Positions 8,625-17,277 of a stretch of 64,000 nt of DNA are shown here, piece after piece. Origin of the DNA: Panacagrimonas sp052389915 (lineage in GTDB: Bacteria > Pseudomonadota > Gammaproteobacteria > Nevskiales > Nevskiaceae); the NCBI GenBank assembly GCA_052389915.1, contig JBQTHL010000031.1, forward strand, positions 1 through 64,000. The letters run 5' to 3'. The notes under the pieces are model-generated. The model did no database searches. It saw only the letters and a program-made list of their open reading frames with translations, and was not told where the DNA came from. The position numbers and the translations under genes are program-made. Every line of letters starts with the position of its first letter. Position 1 is the stretch's first letter.

Positions 8625-9881
8625 ATGGGGAAACAGGTATGCGGGTCCGCTTTGCTGCTGCTCGCGTTGGCATTGCTGCCTGGGCAGGTGTGTGCCGGCC
8701 ACGGTGCTTACGTGCACGGCTACGGCATCAAGTCCCTAGGATTCGGCGGCATGGGATTCGTGCTGGCCGAAGACACTTACACGCTGTCTTCCAACCCCGC
8801 GGGCGCGATCGCGATGGGTGATCGCTACGACATCGGCATCGACTACGAGAGCCCGCATCCCCGCGTTCGCGTCCGCGACAACGCGCTGGGACGGGACGAG
8901 GAGTACGGCTCGAGCGCCCGCAGTTTTCCGATTCCGCAGGTCGGCATCGTGACGCCCATTTCGGAGCGTGCGTCACTCGGCGCCACGGCCTTCTTCGCCG
9001 GCCTTGGCACCGATTACAGGGATAGTCCATACGAGCGCTTCGGCGGTGATCCGCGCGTCACCCTGTCGCTGGTCCAGGCCGGCACGTCGGTGGCGATGGG
9101 CTTCCTGGTAGCGCCGAAACAGTCGCTGGGCGTCGCGCTCAACCTGAGCTACCAGGAAGTGGACCTGAAAGGCGCGGGCGTGTTTGCGGCGATCTCGCAG
9201 GACCGCGAGCACTTTTCCAACCAGGGCAAGGAGGGCGGTCTGGGTGTGGGTCTCACGCTGGGCTGGCTAGGCCAATTGACGCCGGAACTGCTCGGCGCGC
9301 TGAGCTATCGCACCAAGACTTTTTCGCAGCGCCTGGACGATTACGCCGGCCTGCTGCCGGATCGCGGGCGCTTCGATTTTCCGGCGATCTTCGGCGGCGG
9401 CCTGTCCTGGGAATTCACGCCGGGATGGATGGCGGCCATCGAATTCCAGCGCGTGTTGTACAGCTCGGAAACGGCCACCGGAAACAAGTTCGTGCAATTG
9501 CTCGGCGGCGAGAAACTAGGCTCGGCAGACGGGCCGGGATTTGGCTGGAACAACCAGAACATCTACAAGCTCGGCCTAGCCTACGAATACTCGGACCGGC
9601 TGATCCTCCGGGCCGGTTTCAGTTACGCAACGCTGAACATTCCGCCCTCGCAAACTCTTCTGAGCGCACTGGCGCCGAGCTTTGCGCAGCGTCATTACAC
9701 GCTGGGCGCCACCTTGCGCCTGAGCGCGGACTGGGAGACTTCGGCGTACATCGGGGCGTCGCCGAAACAGAGACTGCAAGGCAGCGACTCTATTCCGCCT
9801 CTGGCCGGCGGAGGCGAGCTGGATATCACCGTGTCGCAGTACTTCATCGGCTTCTCGTTCGGGCGTACGTTCGGGGATTAG
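8625..9881 (+). CDS. FadL/OmpP1/TodX-like outer membrane porin
   Basis: A 418-residue outer membrane protein. A signal peptide (cleavage after about residue 24, LPGQVCA) precedes the FadL-like N-terminus with HGYGIKSLGFGGMG and the SSNPAG motif. Alternating beta strands end in YFIGFSFGRTFGD. FadL-type proteins move long-chain fatty acids, alkanes or aromatics across the outer membrane by lateral diffusion. A paralogue with the same N-terminal motif and C-terminus lies at 61543-62802. The start ATG at 8625 fits the signal peptide; the ribosome binding site is weak. It is transcribed divergently from the MoxR gene. The substrate is unknown. Confidence 0.85.
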   Translation: MGKQVCGSALLLLALALLPGQVCAGHGAYVHGYGIKSLGFGGMGFVLAEDTYTLSSNPAGAIAMGDRYDIGIDYESPHPRVRVRDNALGRDEEYGSSARSFPIPQVGIVTPISERASLGATAFFAGLGTDYRDSPYERFGGDPRVTLSLVQAGTSVAMGFLVAPKQSLGVALNLSYQEVDLKGAGVFAAISQDREHFSNQGKEGGLGVGLTLGWLGQLTPELLGALSYRTKTFSQRLDDYAGLLPDRGRFDFPAIFGGGLSWEFTPGWMAAIEFQRVLYSSETATGNKFVQLLGGEKLGSADGPGFGWNNQNIYKLGLAYEYSDRLILRAGFSYATLNIPPSQTLLSALAPSFAQRHYTLGATLRLSADWETSAYIGASPKQRLQGSDSIPPLAGGGELDITVSQYFIGFSFGRTFGD

Positions 9882-9991
9882 CGATCGGTGTGCTGCATCC
9901 AGAATGGCTATGCGCGGCTCCACAATGACCGAGGCTTTGACGCATACGCAAAGCATCTCGGTCTACAAGTGGCAGCTTCGCTGGAGTCCGG

Positions 9992-10285
9992 TTAAAGGCG
10001 GCCTGCCCAGTAAGCCGGACGCCGCCGCTTGTGCGAGATCGCAAGCACTTGAACGTAACCCTCAAGCTCACGGTAGATGACTTTGTACGGAAAGCGTGTG
10101 AGAGAAGCTCTGCGGATGTTGGGCTTGCGCTCAATGCGATAGCGGTGCGGAGCCTCAACTACGTGCTCCATGACCTGCTCAAACTCCTGCAGGTAATCAC
10201 CGCCGAGTCCGGCGCTGCGAGACTCGTAGAACTGGATGGTTTGAAAGTGCTCGGTTTCGGCGACGGGGTGAAAGCGATAAATCAC
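9992..10285 (-). CDS. RelE/ParE-family toxin
   Basis: A 97-residue protein with the RelE/ParE superfamily pattern: YRFHPVAETE at the N-terminus, a helical FYESR...GGDYLQEFEQ segment, the conserved RRASLTRFPYKVIY strand and a C-terminal VLAISHKRRRPAYW. Family members inhibit translation or DNA gyrase. The start overlaps the stop of the upstream antitoxin by four bases (ATGA), the usual antitoxin-first arrangement. It sits in a small accessory patch between two outer membrane protein genes. Confidence 0.85.
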   Translation of the reverse strand: MIYRFHPVAETEHFQTIQFYESRSAGLGGDYLQEFEQVMEHVVEAPHRYRIERKPNIRRASLTRFPYKVIYRELEGYVQVLAISHKRRRPAYWAGRL

Positions 10286-10506
10286 CGAAGCAAAGCCCGC
10301 GCTTTACGACTCACTTCGTCGGACGGCACAAGCTGCACGGTGCCGTTGTCAATTTCCGCGGCTCGACGTTCTGCCTCATCGAGCCATAACTGCTCTGCTT
10401 CCGTTTCAGACAGCTCGTCAAGGCTCTCAAGCAGCTTGTGCGCCAGCGCTGCTCTTGCGGGCATGGGCAATTGCAGGGCTTCTTGTTCGATGGTTTCGCT
10501 GTCCAT
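10282..10506 (-). CDS. Addiction module antitoxin (short helical type)
   Basis: A 74-residue acidic, helical protein (EQEALQLPMPARAALAHKLL, then an SLDELSETEAEQLW segment). This is the standard composition of the putative addiction-module component family that pairs with ParE/RelE toxins. It is followed with a 4-base overlap by the toxin gene. It should bind and neutralise the toxin and may autoregulate the operon. No operator is obvious to me. Confidence 0.82.
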   Translation of the reverse strand: MDSETIEQEALQLPMPARAALAHKLLESLDELSETEAEQLWLDEAERRAAEIDNGTVQLVPSDEVSRKARALLR

Positions 10507-10577
10507 AGCTCAACGCTAGCACAATCTTTTTGCCACCCCTAACGCCCGAGGTCGCGTAGCCCAACTTCCGCGACCGG

Positions 10578-10611
10578 CGGGTTACGCCGCAAAAAAAACG
10601 CGGCTAACCCG
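10578..10611. repeat. Hairpin with 8-base A/T loop
   Basis: Arms cgggttacgccgc and gcggctaacccg (one bulged base) flank eight As on the plus strand. It sits just after the minus-strand gene ending at 10614 and before the antitoxin gene. It may act as a terminator for that gene, but the T-run lies in the loop rather than after the stem. Confidence 0.45.
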
Positions 10612-10613
10612 TC

Positions 10614-11168
10614 CTACTGTGCTCGCGTCCTTCCTCTCCGTGATTCATCTCGAAGAAAGCGATGTATTTCTTCTGGAGTAAATGCTGTTGGGCGTTGCTG
10701 CGTGCCTAATGGGGATCGCTTGCAACAGACAAAATTTTTGTTCAGCCACTCAAACTCCTCAAAAATAGTTTGATCGGAGTACTCGGTTCTGTTGTGTGCC
10801 ACGTAGTGCCTGAGGGCCAGCCAGTAGCAGCGCACATCAATCGAAAACGTATTCCCGACAAGATCGGGGTCCAGCAGCCGCCGTCTTACGAGGATGGCGA
10901 GGTTCTCATAGAAGACCAGCAAGGTGTCTTCCAAATCTACGGCATCAGGAGTTGTTAGGAGCTCGGACGCGAGGCGTCCGCGGACCTTCTGCATTTCGCT
11001 CGAGTCGTATTGGGCGGCAAGTTGAATAAACAGTTGGAGACATGTGAGGCGTTTTGCAGAGCGATTCTGCGACCACATCACTAATAATGCGCAGAAAACC
11101 GCAGCCAGAGTCGCCCATGCGGAAATGGCTGAATATAGAAGAGGGCTCTCCATGCACGACTCCAGCAA
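10614..11168 (-). CDS. Small membrane-anchored protein of unknown function
   Basis: 184 residues. One transmembrane helix lies near the N-terminus (AISAWATLAAVFCALLVMW, about residues 14-32). A soluble helical domain with a YENLAILVRRRLLD segment and conserved-looking aromatics follows. The layout resembles DUF4760-like proteins often found in accessory DNA. The start could also be the ATG five codons in (11153). Base composition is visibly more AT-rich than the neighbours, and a toxin-antitoxin pair is adjacent, so recent acquisition is likely. No function can be assigned. Confidence 0.6.
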   Translation of the reverse strand: MLESCMESPLLYSAISAWATLAAVFCALLVMWSQNRSAKRLTCLQLFIQLAAQYDSSEMQKVRGRLASELLTTPDAVDLEDTLLVFYENLAILVRRRLLDPDLVGNTFSIDVRCYWLALRHYVAHNRTEYSDQTIFEEFEWLNKNFVCCKRSPLGTQQRPTAFTPEEIHRFLRDESRRGRTRAQ

Positions 11169-11170
11169 GC

Positions 11171-11234
11171 GTAGCCCGGGTGAAACCCAGGATGTCGGTC
11201 TGAGTGCGAAGTATCTCGGATTTCATCCGGGCTT
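11171..11234. repeat. Inverted repeat, family C (gtagcccggg type)
   Basis: The left unit gtagcccgggtgaaaccc and the right unit catccgggct form a loose inverted repeat with a spacer. A better-preserved copy of the same family lies at 19030-19098. It overlaps the region just upstream of the small membrane protein gene. Confidence 0.5.
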
Positions 11235-11298
11235 GGTTCGGATTTCAGGAATGCCGCGAGTGACGAGTCTCGCGAACTTCGTCGTCGTACGAACAAGC

Positions 11299-12489
11299 TC
11301 AGAAGTAATGCACGTACTCGAGCTGCACGTAATCGTCGCGACGGAACACGTCCAGCGGATCGGCCGGATCGGTGTCCTGGAACAGCCTCAACTCCAGCGT
11401 GAGTTTTCCTGAAGGACCAACTCGGCGGCTGGCCTCCAGGTTGCCGAAGATGCCGTCGCGTTCGATATCGAGAACAGCGCCGGCGAGCAGCTCGGTGCCG
11501 GCCACGTCGTTGGCCGATAGGCGCGTGCCGAGGAACAGGTCTTTCTGGAATGGGGACGGCGAATTCTCGCCGCGTGAATCCCAGAGCATCTCGCTCAGTG
11601 CGCCGACATCCCAGGAGCTGCCGCGCACCGAGGCGAAGGTGTATTCGAATCCGCCTGCCGCCGCCTGGAAATCTTCGATGCGGTTGTGCTGGTGAACGGC
11701 CTCAAGCTTCCACACCCAGCCGCCGCGCACGAGGTTCACGTCGAGGCCGGTCTGTTCGATCAGGTCGTAGACCGGCGTCAGCACCAGGTCCGCGCCGCGA
11801 AGCTGCGGTTCGAAGCGCGGCTCGCGCGCGGTGCCGGAAAAGTGCGACAGGCCCAGGTCGAGCGCGCCGCGCGACAGGCTCCAGCGAACCGCGCCGTCGA
11901 CGTGGTGCTCCTCTTCGCTGGATTCGTAGATCGCGTCGCCACGGTCGTACGCGAACGGAGCGCGCAGCCGCCCCTCCTCGCGCGGCAGTGTCCGTTCGCG
12001 AAAGTACGGAAGGACAAACCCGGAGAACACGCCGAGCTTCGTGGTCCACGCCAGATTCACCAGCGGCTGGCCGAGCTTGTCCTCTCCGTCCGGGTTCTCG
12101 ACCAGATCGGTCTGGTTGAGGATGTCCACCAGGTGTACGGATTCGGTCACGCCCCAGAACACCCGACCCACGCCCACGAGCAGATCGAGATTGCCGAATC
12201 GCTGGCGCAGCGTGAGTTCGCGGATGTCGGCGTGGGTGCGTTCGTCGTCGCGCTGGTCCCAGCGGCCGAAGGGCACGAAGCGGATGCTGCCGCGGTTTAC
12301 GGCGTAGTCGAGTTCGGGTTCGAGGAAAAGCGATACGCCGCTGCCTTCCTGCTCGGGGTAGAGCGCGTCGTGCGGGTACCAGCGGGCTTCGACGCCGAGT
12401 TCCATCGAGAGTTTGAGCTTGGGGGCAGTCTGAGCGGCGGAGTCGAACGAGGCGAGTGCGAGACCCACCAACAACACACTAGCCGTCAT
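11299..12489 (-). CDS. Outer membrane beta-barrel protein of an MMPL export operon
   Basis: About 396 residues. Many alternating aromatic/charged strands (VGVEARWYPHDA, RFVPFGRWDQRDDE, GVFSGFVLPYFRER) end in VQLEYVHYF with a terminal Phe, typical of outer membrane barrels. The assigned start (12489) gives a hydrophobic leader TASVLLVGLALASFDSAAQT lacking a basic n-region. The start codon lies inside a family B repeat, so the real start is uncertain and may use an upstream non-ATG codon. It lies downstream of the LolA-like and MMPL genes on the same strand; this trio recurs in proteobacteria and probably forms an envelope-spanning lipid transport route. The function is inferred from context. 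Confidence 0.7.
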   Translation of the reverse strand: MTASVLLVGLALASFDSAAQTAPKLKLSMELGVEARWYPHDALYPEQEGSGVSLFLEPELDYAVNRGSIRFVPFGRWDQRDDERTHADIRELTLRQRFGNLDLLVGVGRVFWGVTESVHLVDILNQTDLVENPDGEDKLGQPLVNLAWTTKLGVFSGFVLPYFRERTLPREEGRLRAPFAYDRGDAIYESSEEEHHVDGAVRWSLSRGALDLGLSHFSGTAREPRFEPQLRGADLVLTPVYDLIEQTGLDVNLVRGGWVWKLEAVHQHNRIEDFQAAAGGFEYTFASVRGSSWDVGALSEMLWDSRGENSPSPFQKDLFLGTRLSANDVAGTELLAGAVLDIERDGIFGNLEASRRVGPSGKLTLELRLFQDTDPADPLDVFRRDDYVQLEYVHYF

Positions 12490-12650
12490 TCCTTTAATCG
12501 GAATGACTCCCGCGAAGGCGGGAATCCAGTTGCCGCTACCTCGCACCCCCAGTCGGCTGGGTTCGGAGGGACTGGAGCGTTTGGCCCGGCTCGGAGAGCG
12601 ACTCAGCGTCGCTCTCCGATAAGCCGAACGCGCCTTCGCGGGAATGACGG
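12484..12650. repeat. Composite palindromic repeat, family B, with inner hairpin
   Basis: It begins with the 25-bp palindromic module cgtcattcctttaatcggaa, continues with cccgcgaaggcgggaatcca and ends with gccttcgcgggaatgacgg. The centre carries an independent perfect hairpin at 12592-12618 (11-bp arms cggagagcgac and gtcgctctccg, 5-base loop). The element separates the LolA-like gene from the barrel gene and covers the latter's start codon. Confidence 0.75.
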
Positions 12651-12717
12651 TTCTTTCATTCTGGGCTGATCTTGACTGGCAACCTTTCCATTCCGGACCG
12701 GGGCCGCCTCCATCAAC

Positions 12718-13506
12718 TCAACGTGCCGCTTCCAGCGCGCTCTGGTCGAAGTCGCGCTCGGTGTAGCCGTTGCGGAACTTGTAGTCCTTGAACTGGAGCA
12801 GGGTCGAGCGGCCGGTGTCGTGGTTCACCATGTGGAAGCGGTTGGGGTACCAGAACTTGTCGAGATACTTCTGGTACTCGCTGGCGCGCAGGGTCTTGAG
12901 GAACTCGCCGTTCTTGCTGAAGTAGTCGATCTTCTGCAGGCGGTATTCGGCCTTGTCCAGCCAGGCTTCCTGGCGCGAGTAGCCGGAGGTCTTTTCCGTC
13001 GGAACCCGTTCGATCACAAAGCATTCCTCGCCGTCGAGCGTTTCCTCGCGCAGATACTTGTAGGTGTACTTCTCCACTTCCTGCGTGCCGAAATCCTCGA
13101 ACGCGAATTCGCTGCCCATGAACGGCCCGGACTTGTTGTTGCCGGCAATGCGCTTGACCCGCTTGAGCGCGGGAAGGAACAGCCAGATGTCGTCGTCCGC
13201 CGTCTTGTGCGCGTACGTGAGGAGCGTTGTGCCTTCCACGTCTTTGGGCTGATCGAACAAGGTGAGCGACTTGTCGCCGTCGCCCGGTGCTTCGAGCGTC
13301 TTGAAGCGCAGTTCGCGGATCGCCTCCTGGCCGTTCTTCGCTTTGAGCGTCATGGTCAGACTGGAGGTGTAGTCCTGGAAACCGTCGGTGCGCTGGTCGG
13401 CTTCGCGCGCGATGGCGAGGCCCTTTTCTTCGGGCGTCTCGGCCTGAGCGGCGTTGATGACAAGGGCCGCGAGCAGGCTCGCGGCGATGAGAGCTGGACG
13501 GTTCAT
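12718..13506 (-). CDS. Outer membrane lipoprotein-sorting protein (LolA-like fold)
   Basis: 262 residues. The signal peptide is cleaved after NAAQA (about residue 21). The mature protein has the LolA/LppX-like half-barrel pattern: TSSLTMTLKAKNG, RELRFKTLEAPGDGDKSL, DDDIWLFLPALKRVKRI, GSEFAFEDF. This family occurs next to MMPL/RND transporters and probably binds a lipid in the periplasm and hands it on. The ATG at 13506 overlaps the MMPL stop by four bases, so the two are translationally coupled. The partner barrel gene lies downstream after a repeat. Confidence 0.88.
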   Translation of the reverse strand: MNRPALIAASLLAALVINAAQAETPEEKGLAIAREADQRTDGFQDYTSSLTMTLKAKNGQEAIRELRFKTLEAPGDGDKSLTLFDQPKDVEGTTLLTYAHKTADDDIWLFLPALKRVKRIAGNNKSGPFMGSEFAFEDFGTQEVEKYTYKYLREETLDGEECFVIERVPTEKTSGYSRQEAWLDKAEYRLQKIDYFSKNGEFLKTLRASEYQKYLDKFWYPNRFHMVNHDTGRSTLLQFKDYKFRNGYTERDFDQSALEAAR

Positions 13507-15950
13507 GCGGGTTCGGTCTTGAGGTCGGAAGGGAGGTCGTCGTCGGCCAACTGCGGCAGGCCCGTACGTTCGGGCCCCAGCGGCTTGAGCCACATCAACA
13601 GGGCCGGCATCAACAGCAGGTCGGCGACCACCGCAATGGCGATGCAGAACCCGAGCAGGATGCCAAAGCTGGCGACGATGGCGAGCGAAGAAGCCAGGTA
13701 GCTGGAGAAGGCCACGAGCAGGATGGCCGTCATCGCGATCATCGCCGGGCCGATCTCGGGCATGGTCCGGCGCAGCGCTTCTTCGTAGCGCCCGCAGGCG
13801 TCGAACTCCTGCTTGAAGCAGGACACGAAGTGCATGGTGTCGTCCACCGCGATGCCGATGGCGATGGTCGCGAGCAGCAGGCGGAAGTAGTCCAGGTGCC
13901 AGCCCAGCCAGCCCATCAGCCCCATTGTCAGCACGATGGGGAAGAGGTTGAGCAGCATCGCCAGCAGGCCCAGCCGCACCGAACCGAAGGCAGCGATCAT
14001 GAACAGCGCGATGGTGCCGAAGGTGATGACATAGCTCTGTACCTGCGTGTCGCTGATGTACTGCGCCATCTGCACCCAGAGCAGACCCACGCCGCTGACC
14101 TCGACGTTCACACCAGGCAGCGGATGGGCCTTGATGTGCCCGTCCATGGCTTCGATGAAGGTCCGCACCTCGCTCGCGGCCACCATCTTCAGGCGCACCT
14201 GTAGCGCGGTCTTGGAGCGATCCAGGTTCAGGACATCGTTCATCTCCTTGCCGCCGGACAGCTCGTACACCAGCAGCAGTTGCGCGAGCGTCTCGCGGTC
14301 TTCCGGCAGCTTGTAGAACGCCTTGTCGCCGCCGTTGAACGCCTGGTTCAGCTCCTTGATGATGTCCACCACCGAAACGCTGTATTGCGCCACGGACTGC
14401 GCATTGGCAACGGCCTGCAGGCTCTCCACCTGGCGCAGCAGTTCGACGTTCTTGATGCCGTCGGTGGCCTCGGTCTCGAACACGTAGACCACGCTCAGAA
14501 TGCCGCCCATCACCTTGTTGATGTGCTCGGTGTGCGCGCGCCATTCGATGTCGGGCTTGAATTCCTCCAGGAAGTTGAAGTCGACACGTAGCTTGCTCAG
14601 GCCGACGAGCCCGAACACCAGCACGACGGCGAAACCGGCCATCAGTTTCCAGCGATGCCGGATGTTCACCTCCGCGAGCTGTGTCATGAAGTCGCGCAGC
14701 CAGAGCACGACGCGCGTTGGCCGTGCCACGCCCACCGGCCGCTTGGTGTAGGCCGAGATGGCGAACATCAGAGTCAGCGCGAGCACGAAGGTCATCATCA
14801 CGCCGAAGGCCGAGAACCAGGCCATCTCGCTCAGCGCGCGCAGTTCGGACACGGCCATGCCGAGAAAACCGACGGCATCGGTCACCGCGACCAGCAGGCA
14901 GGGCACGCCGATGCGGATCACCGTGCGGCGCACCACCTCGACCGCATCGGCCGTGTGGTTCCGCTCCTTTTGCCAGCACAGCAGCATGTGCACGCACTGC
15001 GCCACGCCCATGGCGCAGATCAGGGTCGGTACCATCAGGAAGAACAGCGTGATCTTGAGCTTGAAAAAGCCCATGAAACCCAGGGTCAGAATCAGCGACA
15101 GCAGCACCACCAGCAGCGGCGCGAGCAGGCCCATGGGCCGCACGCCGAGAAACACCATGCTGGCCAGGCCCGCGAGCAACAGGGTGATGAGCGTGATGCT
15201 GCCGATGTCGGCGCCAATCAGCTCGTTGTAGGCCGAATTCATCGGCACGTCGCCAGAAATCCAGAAGCGGATGCCCTGGTACTCCGGCCGCGCCAGAATC
15301 TCGCGGATCTTCTTGTCCGGTACCTGCGGGTAGAGGTTGGGCAGGCCGTCGCCGCCGTTCGGATCGTGGCGCAGCTTGTCGATGGTGTCGGTGCTGTTGC
15401 GCGTCATCTCCACCACCACCGCGGCGTACTTGGCATCCTTGCTGACGATGGAATTCACGTACAGCGGCTTGGACAGGGCCACGCCGCGCAACCGCAGCAG
15501 TTCTTCCTGCGTGGCCGGCGCGTCCGACATGAGCGCGTGGATTTCCACCTCGTCGCCGCGGGCCTCGATGAATTCCACGTTGGCCAGGCTCGTGACCTTG
15601 CGCGTGAATGGCACTTCGCGTTCCAGCGCCTCGGTGAGCTTGGCGATCTTGCGCATCACCTCTAGGTCGAAGGGCCCGTGCTCGGTGCCCGGCGCGTCGT
15701 ACAGCAGGTAGCTGACTTCGTCGGAGGAGAACTCCTCGATGTAATCCTTGTAGAACCGGTACTCGGGGTCGCCTTCCAGGAAATAGGCGTCGAGGCTGTT
15801 GTCCTGCCGGGCCAGGGACGCGCCGTAGAGGCCGACGGCCACGGCGAGCACCGTGAGGCCGATGACGGCCCGCGGATGTTGGGCGCACCAAGCCGCGATC
15901 TGCGCAAACCACACGTTCAGAATGCCCTGAAGGCCGTTCCCCATCTTCAT
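13503..15950 (-). CDS. MMPL/RND-superfamily transporter
   Basis: An 815-residue inner membrane transporter with the RND layout: a transmembrane helix at about 25-45, a large periplasmic domain, a block of five to six helices (VFLGVRPMGLLAPLLVVLLS onward), then a second periplasmic domain and a second block (LLAMLLNLFPIVLTMGLMGW). The GIAVDDTMHF motif in the fourth helix of the second half carries the proton-relay aspartates of the HpnN/MmpL type. Members export hydrophobic molecules such as hopanoids and lipids using the proton gradient. It is the first gene of an operon with LolA-like and beta-barrel proteins, all suited to one lipid export path. The substrate is unknown. Confidence 0.92.
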   Translation of the reverse strand: MKMGNGLQGILNVWFAQIAAWCAQHPRAVIGLTVLAVAVGLYGASLARQDNSLDAYFLEGDPEYRFYKDYIEEFSSDEVSYLLYDAPGTEHGPFDLEVMRKIAKLTEALEREVPFTRKVTSLANVEFIEARGDEVEIHALMSDAPATQEELLRLRGVALSKPLYVNSIVSKDAKYAAVVVEMTRNSTDTIDKLRHDPNGGDGLPNLYPQVPDKKIREILARPEYQGIRFWISGDVPMNSAYNELIGADIGSITLITLLLAGLASMVFLGVRPMGLLAPLLVVLLSLILTLGFMGFFKLKITLFFLMVPTLICAMGVAQCVHMLLCWQKERNHTADAVEVVRRTVIRIGVPCLLVAVTDAVGFLGMAVSELRALSEMAWFSAFGVMMTFVLALTLMFAISAYTKRPVGVARPTRVVLWLRDFMTQLAEVNIRHRWKLMAGFAVVLVFGLVGLSKLRVDFNFLEEFKPDIEWRAHTEHINKVMGGILSVVYVFETEATDGIKNVELLRQVESLQAVANAQSVAQYSVSVVDIIKELNQAFNGGDKAFYKLPEDRETLAQLLLVYELSGGKEMNDVLNLDRSKTALQVRLKMVAASEVRTFIEAMDGHIKAHPLPGVNVEVSGVGLLWVQMAQYISDTQVQSYVITFGTIALFMIAAFGSVRLGLLAMLLNLFPIVLTMGLMGWLGWHLDYFRLLLATIAIGIAVDDTMHFVSCFKQEFDACGRYEEALRRTMPEIGPAMIAMTAILLVAFSSYLASSLAIVASFGILLGFCIAIAVVADLLLMPALLMWLKPLGPERTGLPQLADDDLPSDLKTEPA

Positions 15951-16115
15951 CGGTTTCTCCTCCCACCGTCATCGGGCGCGACGCGCACCCTGACGGGCTA
16001 CAGAACTATACGGAATCGGACGGTGCGACGACTTGCACGCTCGTTAGGCCGTTTGCGACCCAGGTTCGCTAGCGTACTATTGACGCGAGCAAGCCACCGA
16101 ACCGAGTTCACGCCG

Positions 16116-17267
16116 ATGATTCCCCGCGCGCTGTTTTCCTCCGAGCACGAGCAGTTCCGCGATTCGATCCGCCGCTTCATCGAAAAGGAGATCGTGCCGC
16201 ATCACGAGCGCTGGGAAGAAGCCGGCATGGTGGATCGCGAGCTGTGGCCCAAGGCCGGCGCGGCGGGCCTGTTGTGCCCGAACCTGCCGGAAGAATACGG
16301 CGGCTACGGCGCGGACTACCTGTTCAACGTGGTCATCATCGAGGAGCTGGCGCGCGTGGGCGCCACCGGCCCCGGTTTCTCGATTCACTCGGACATGGTG
16401 GCGACGTACATCTTCACCTTCGGCACCGAAGAGCAGAAGAAAAAGTGGTTGCCGAAGATGGCGGCGGGGACCGCCATCGGCGCGCTCGGTCTGACCGAAC
16501 CCTCGGCCGGCAGCGATCTCAAGGGCATCCGCACGCGCGCCGTGCGCGAGGGCGACGAGTACGTCATCAGCGGCCAGAAGGTCTACATCTCCAACGGCCA
16601 GCTCTGCGACATCATCGTGCTCGCCTGCAAGACCGACCCAGAGGCCGGCGCCAAGGGCATGAGTTTCATCCTCGTGGAGGCCGATCGCAAAGGTTTTCGG
16701 CGCGGCCGCAATCTCAAGAAGATCGGGCTGAAGGCTCAGGACACCTCGGAGTTGTTCTTCGACGACGTGCGCGTGCCGGTCTCCAACCTGCTCGGCAAGG
16801 AAGGCGGCGCCTTCGGCATGGCCATGAGCAAGCTCGCCGAGGAGCGGCTTTCCATCGCCTGCTCCGCGATCACCGTGGTGGAGAACGCGCTGCGCTGGAC
16901 CATCGATTACACGATGGAGCGCAAGGCTTTCGGCCAGACCATCGCGGACTTCCAGAACACGCGCTTCAAGGTCGCCGAGTTGCATGCAGAGGCGCTGGCG
17001 AAGCGCGTGTTCGTCGATCGTTGCGTCGAGCTGCACCTGAAGAAGGAACTGAGCGCGGTCGATGCGGCAGCGGCAAAAATGATGTGCACAGAGTTGCAGT
17101 GCAAGGTCGTGGACGAGTGCCTGCAATTCTTCGGCGGCTACGGTTACATGCTGGAGTATCCGATCGCCCGCGCCTACATCGATTCGCGCATCCGGCGCAT
17201 TGCCGGTGGCGCATCCGAAATCATGCGCGACATCATCGCGCGCGAACTGTTTGCGCGACGTGCCTGA
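16116..17267 (+). CDS. Acyl-CoA dehydrogenase
   Basis: 383 residues, the standard length of an FAD-dependent acyl-CoA dehydrogenase. Signatures are the FAD-binding segment LTEPSAGSDL, ISGQKVYISNG, the DVRVPVSNLLG loop, and the C-terminal QFFGGYGYMLEYPIAR with RIAGGASEIMRDIIAR. The catalytic-base region lies in the last segment of the fold as usual. It should oxidise an acyl-CoA to the 2-enoyl-CoA and pass electrons to ETF. Chain length or side-chain preference cannot be read directly. The start at 16116 begins a normal ACAD N-terminus; the longer upstream frame overlaps the MMPL gene and is rejected. An outer membrane protein gene follows 10 bases later. Confidence 0.93.
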   Translation: MIPRALFSSEHEQFRDSIRRFIEKEIVPHHERWEEAGMVDRELWPKAGAAGLLCPNLPEEYGGYGADYLFNVVIIEELARVGATGPGFSIHSDMVATYIFTFGTEEQKKKWLPKMAAGTAIGALGLTEPSAGSDLKGIRTRAVREGDEYVISGQKVYISNGQLCDIIVLACKTDPEAGAKGMSFILVEADRKGFRRGRNLKKIGLKAQDTSELFFDDVRVPVSNLLGKEGGAFGMAMSKLAEERLSIACSAITVVENALRWTIDYTMERKAFGQTIADFQNTRFKVAELHAEALAKRVFVDRCVELHLKKELSAVDAAAAKMMCTELQCKVVDECLQFFGGYGYMLEYPIARAYIDSRIRRIAGGASEIMRDIIARELFARRA

Positions 17268-17277
17268 GCGGCCGCGG

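Noticed and set aside
14655..15665. A long His/Gln-rich plus-strand frame in the MMPL region
   Set aside because: It is the antisense shadow of the MMPL gene, typical of high-GC DNA.
12718..15972. A 1084-residue minus-strand open frame covering the MMPL gene
   Set aside because: Only its last 262 codons (LolA-like) are coding; the rest is Arg/Gly-rich antisense-type shadow of the true MMPL frame.
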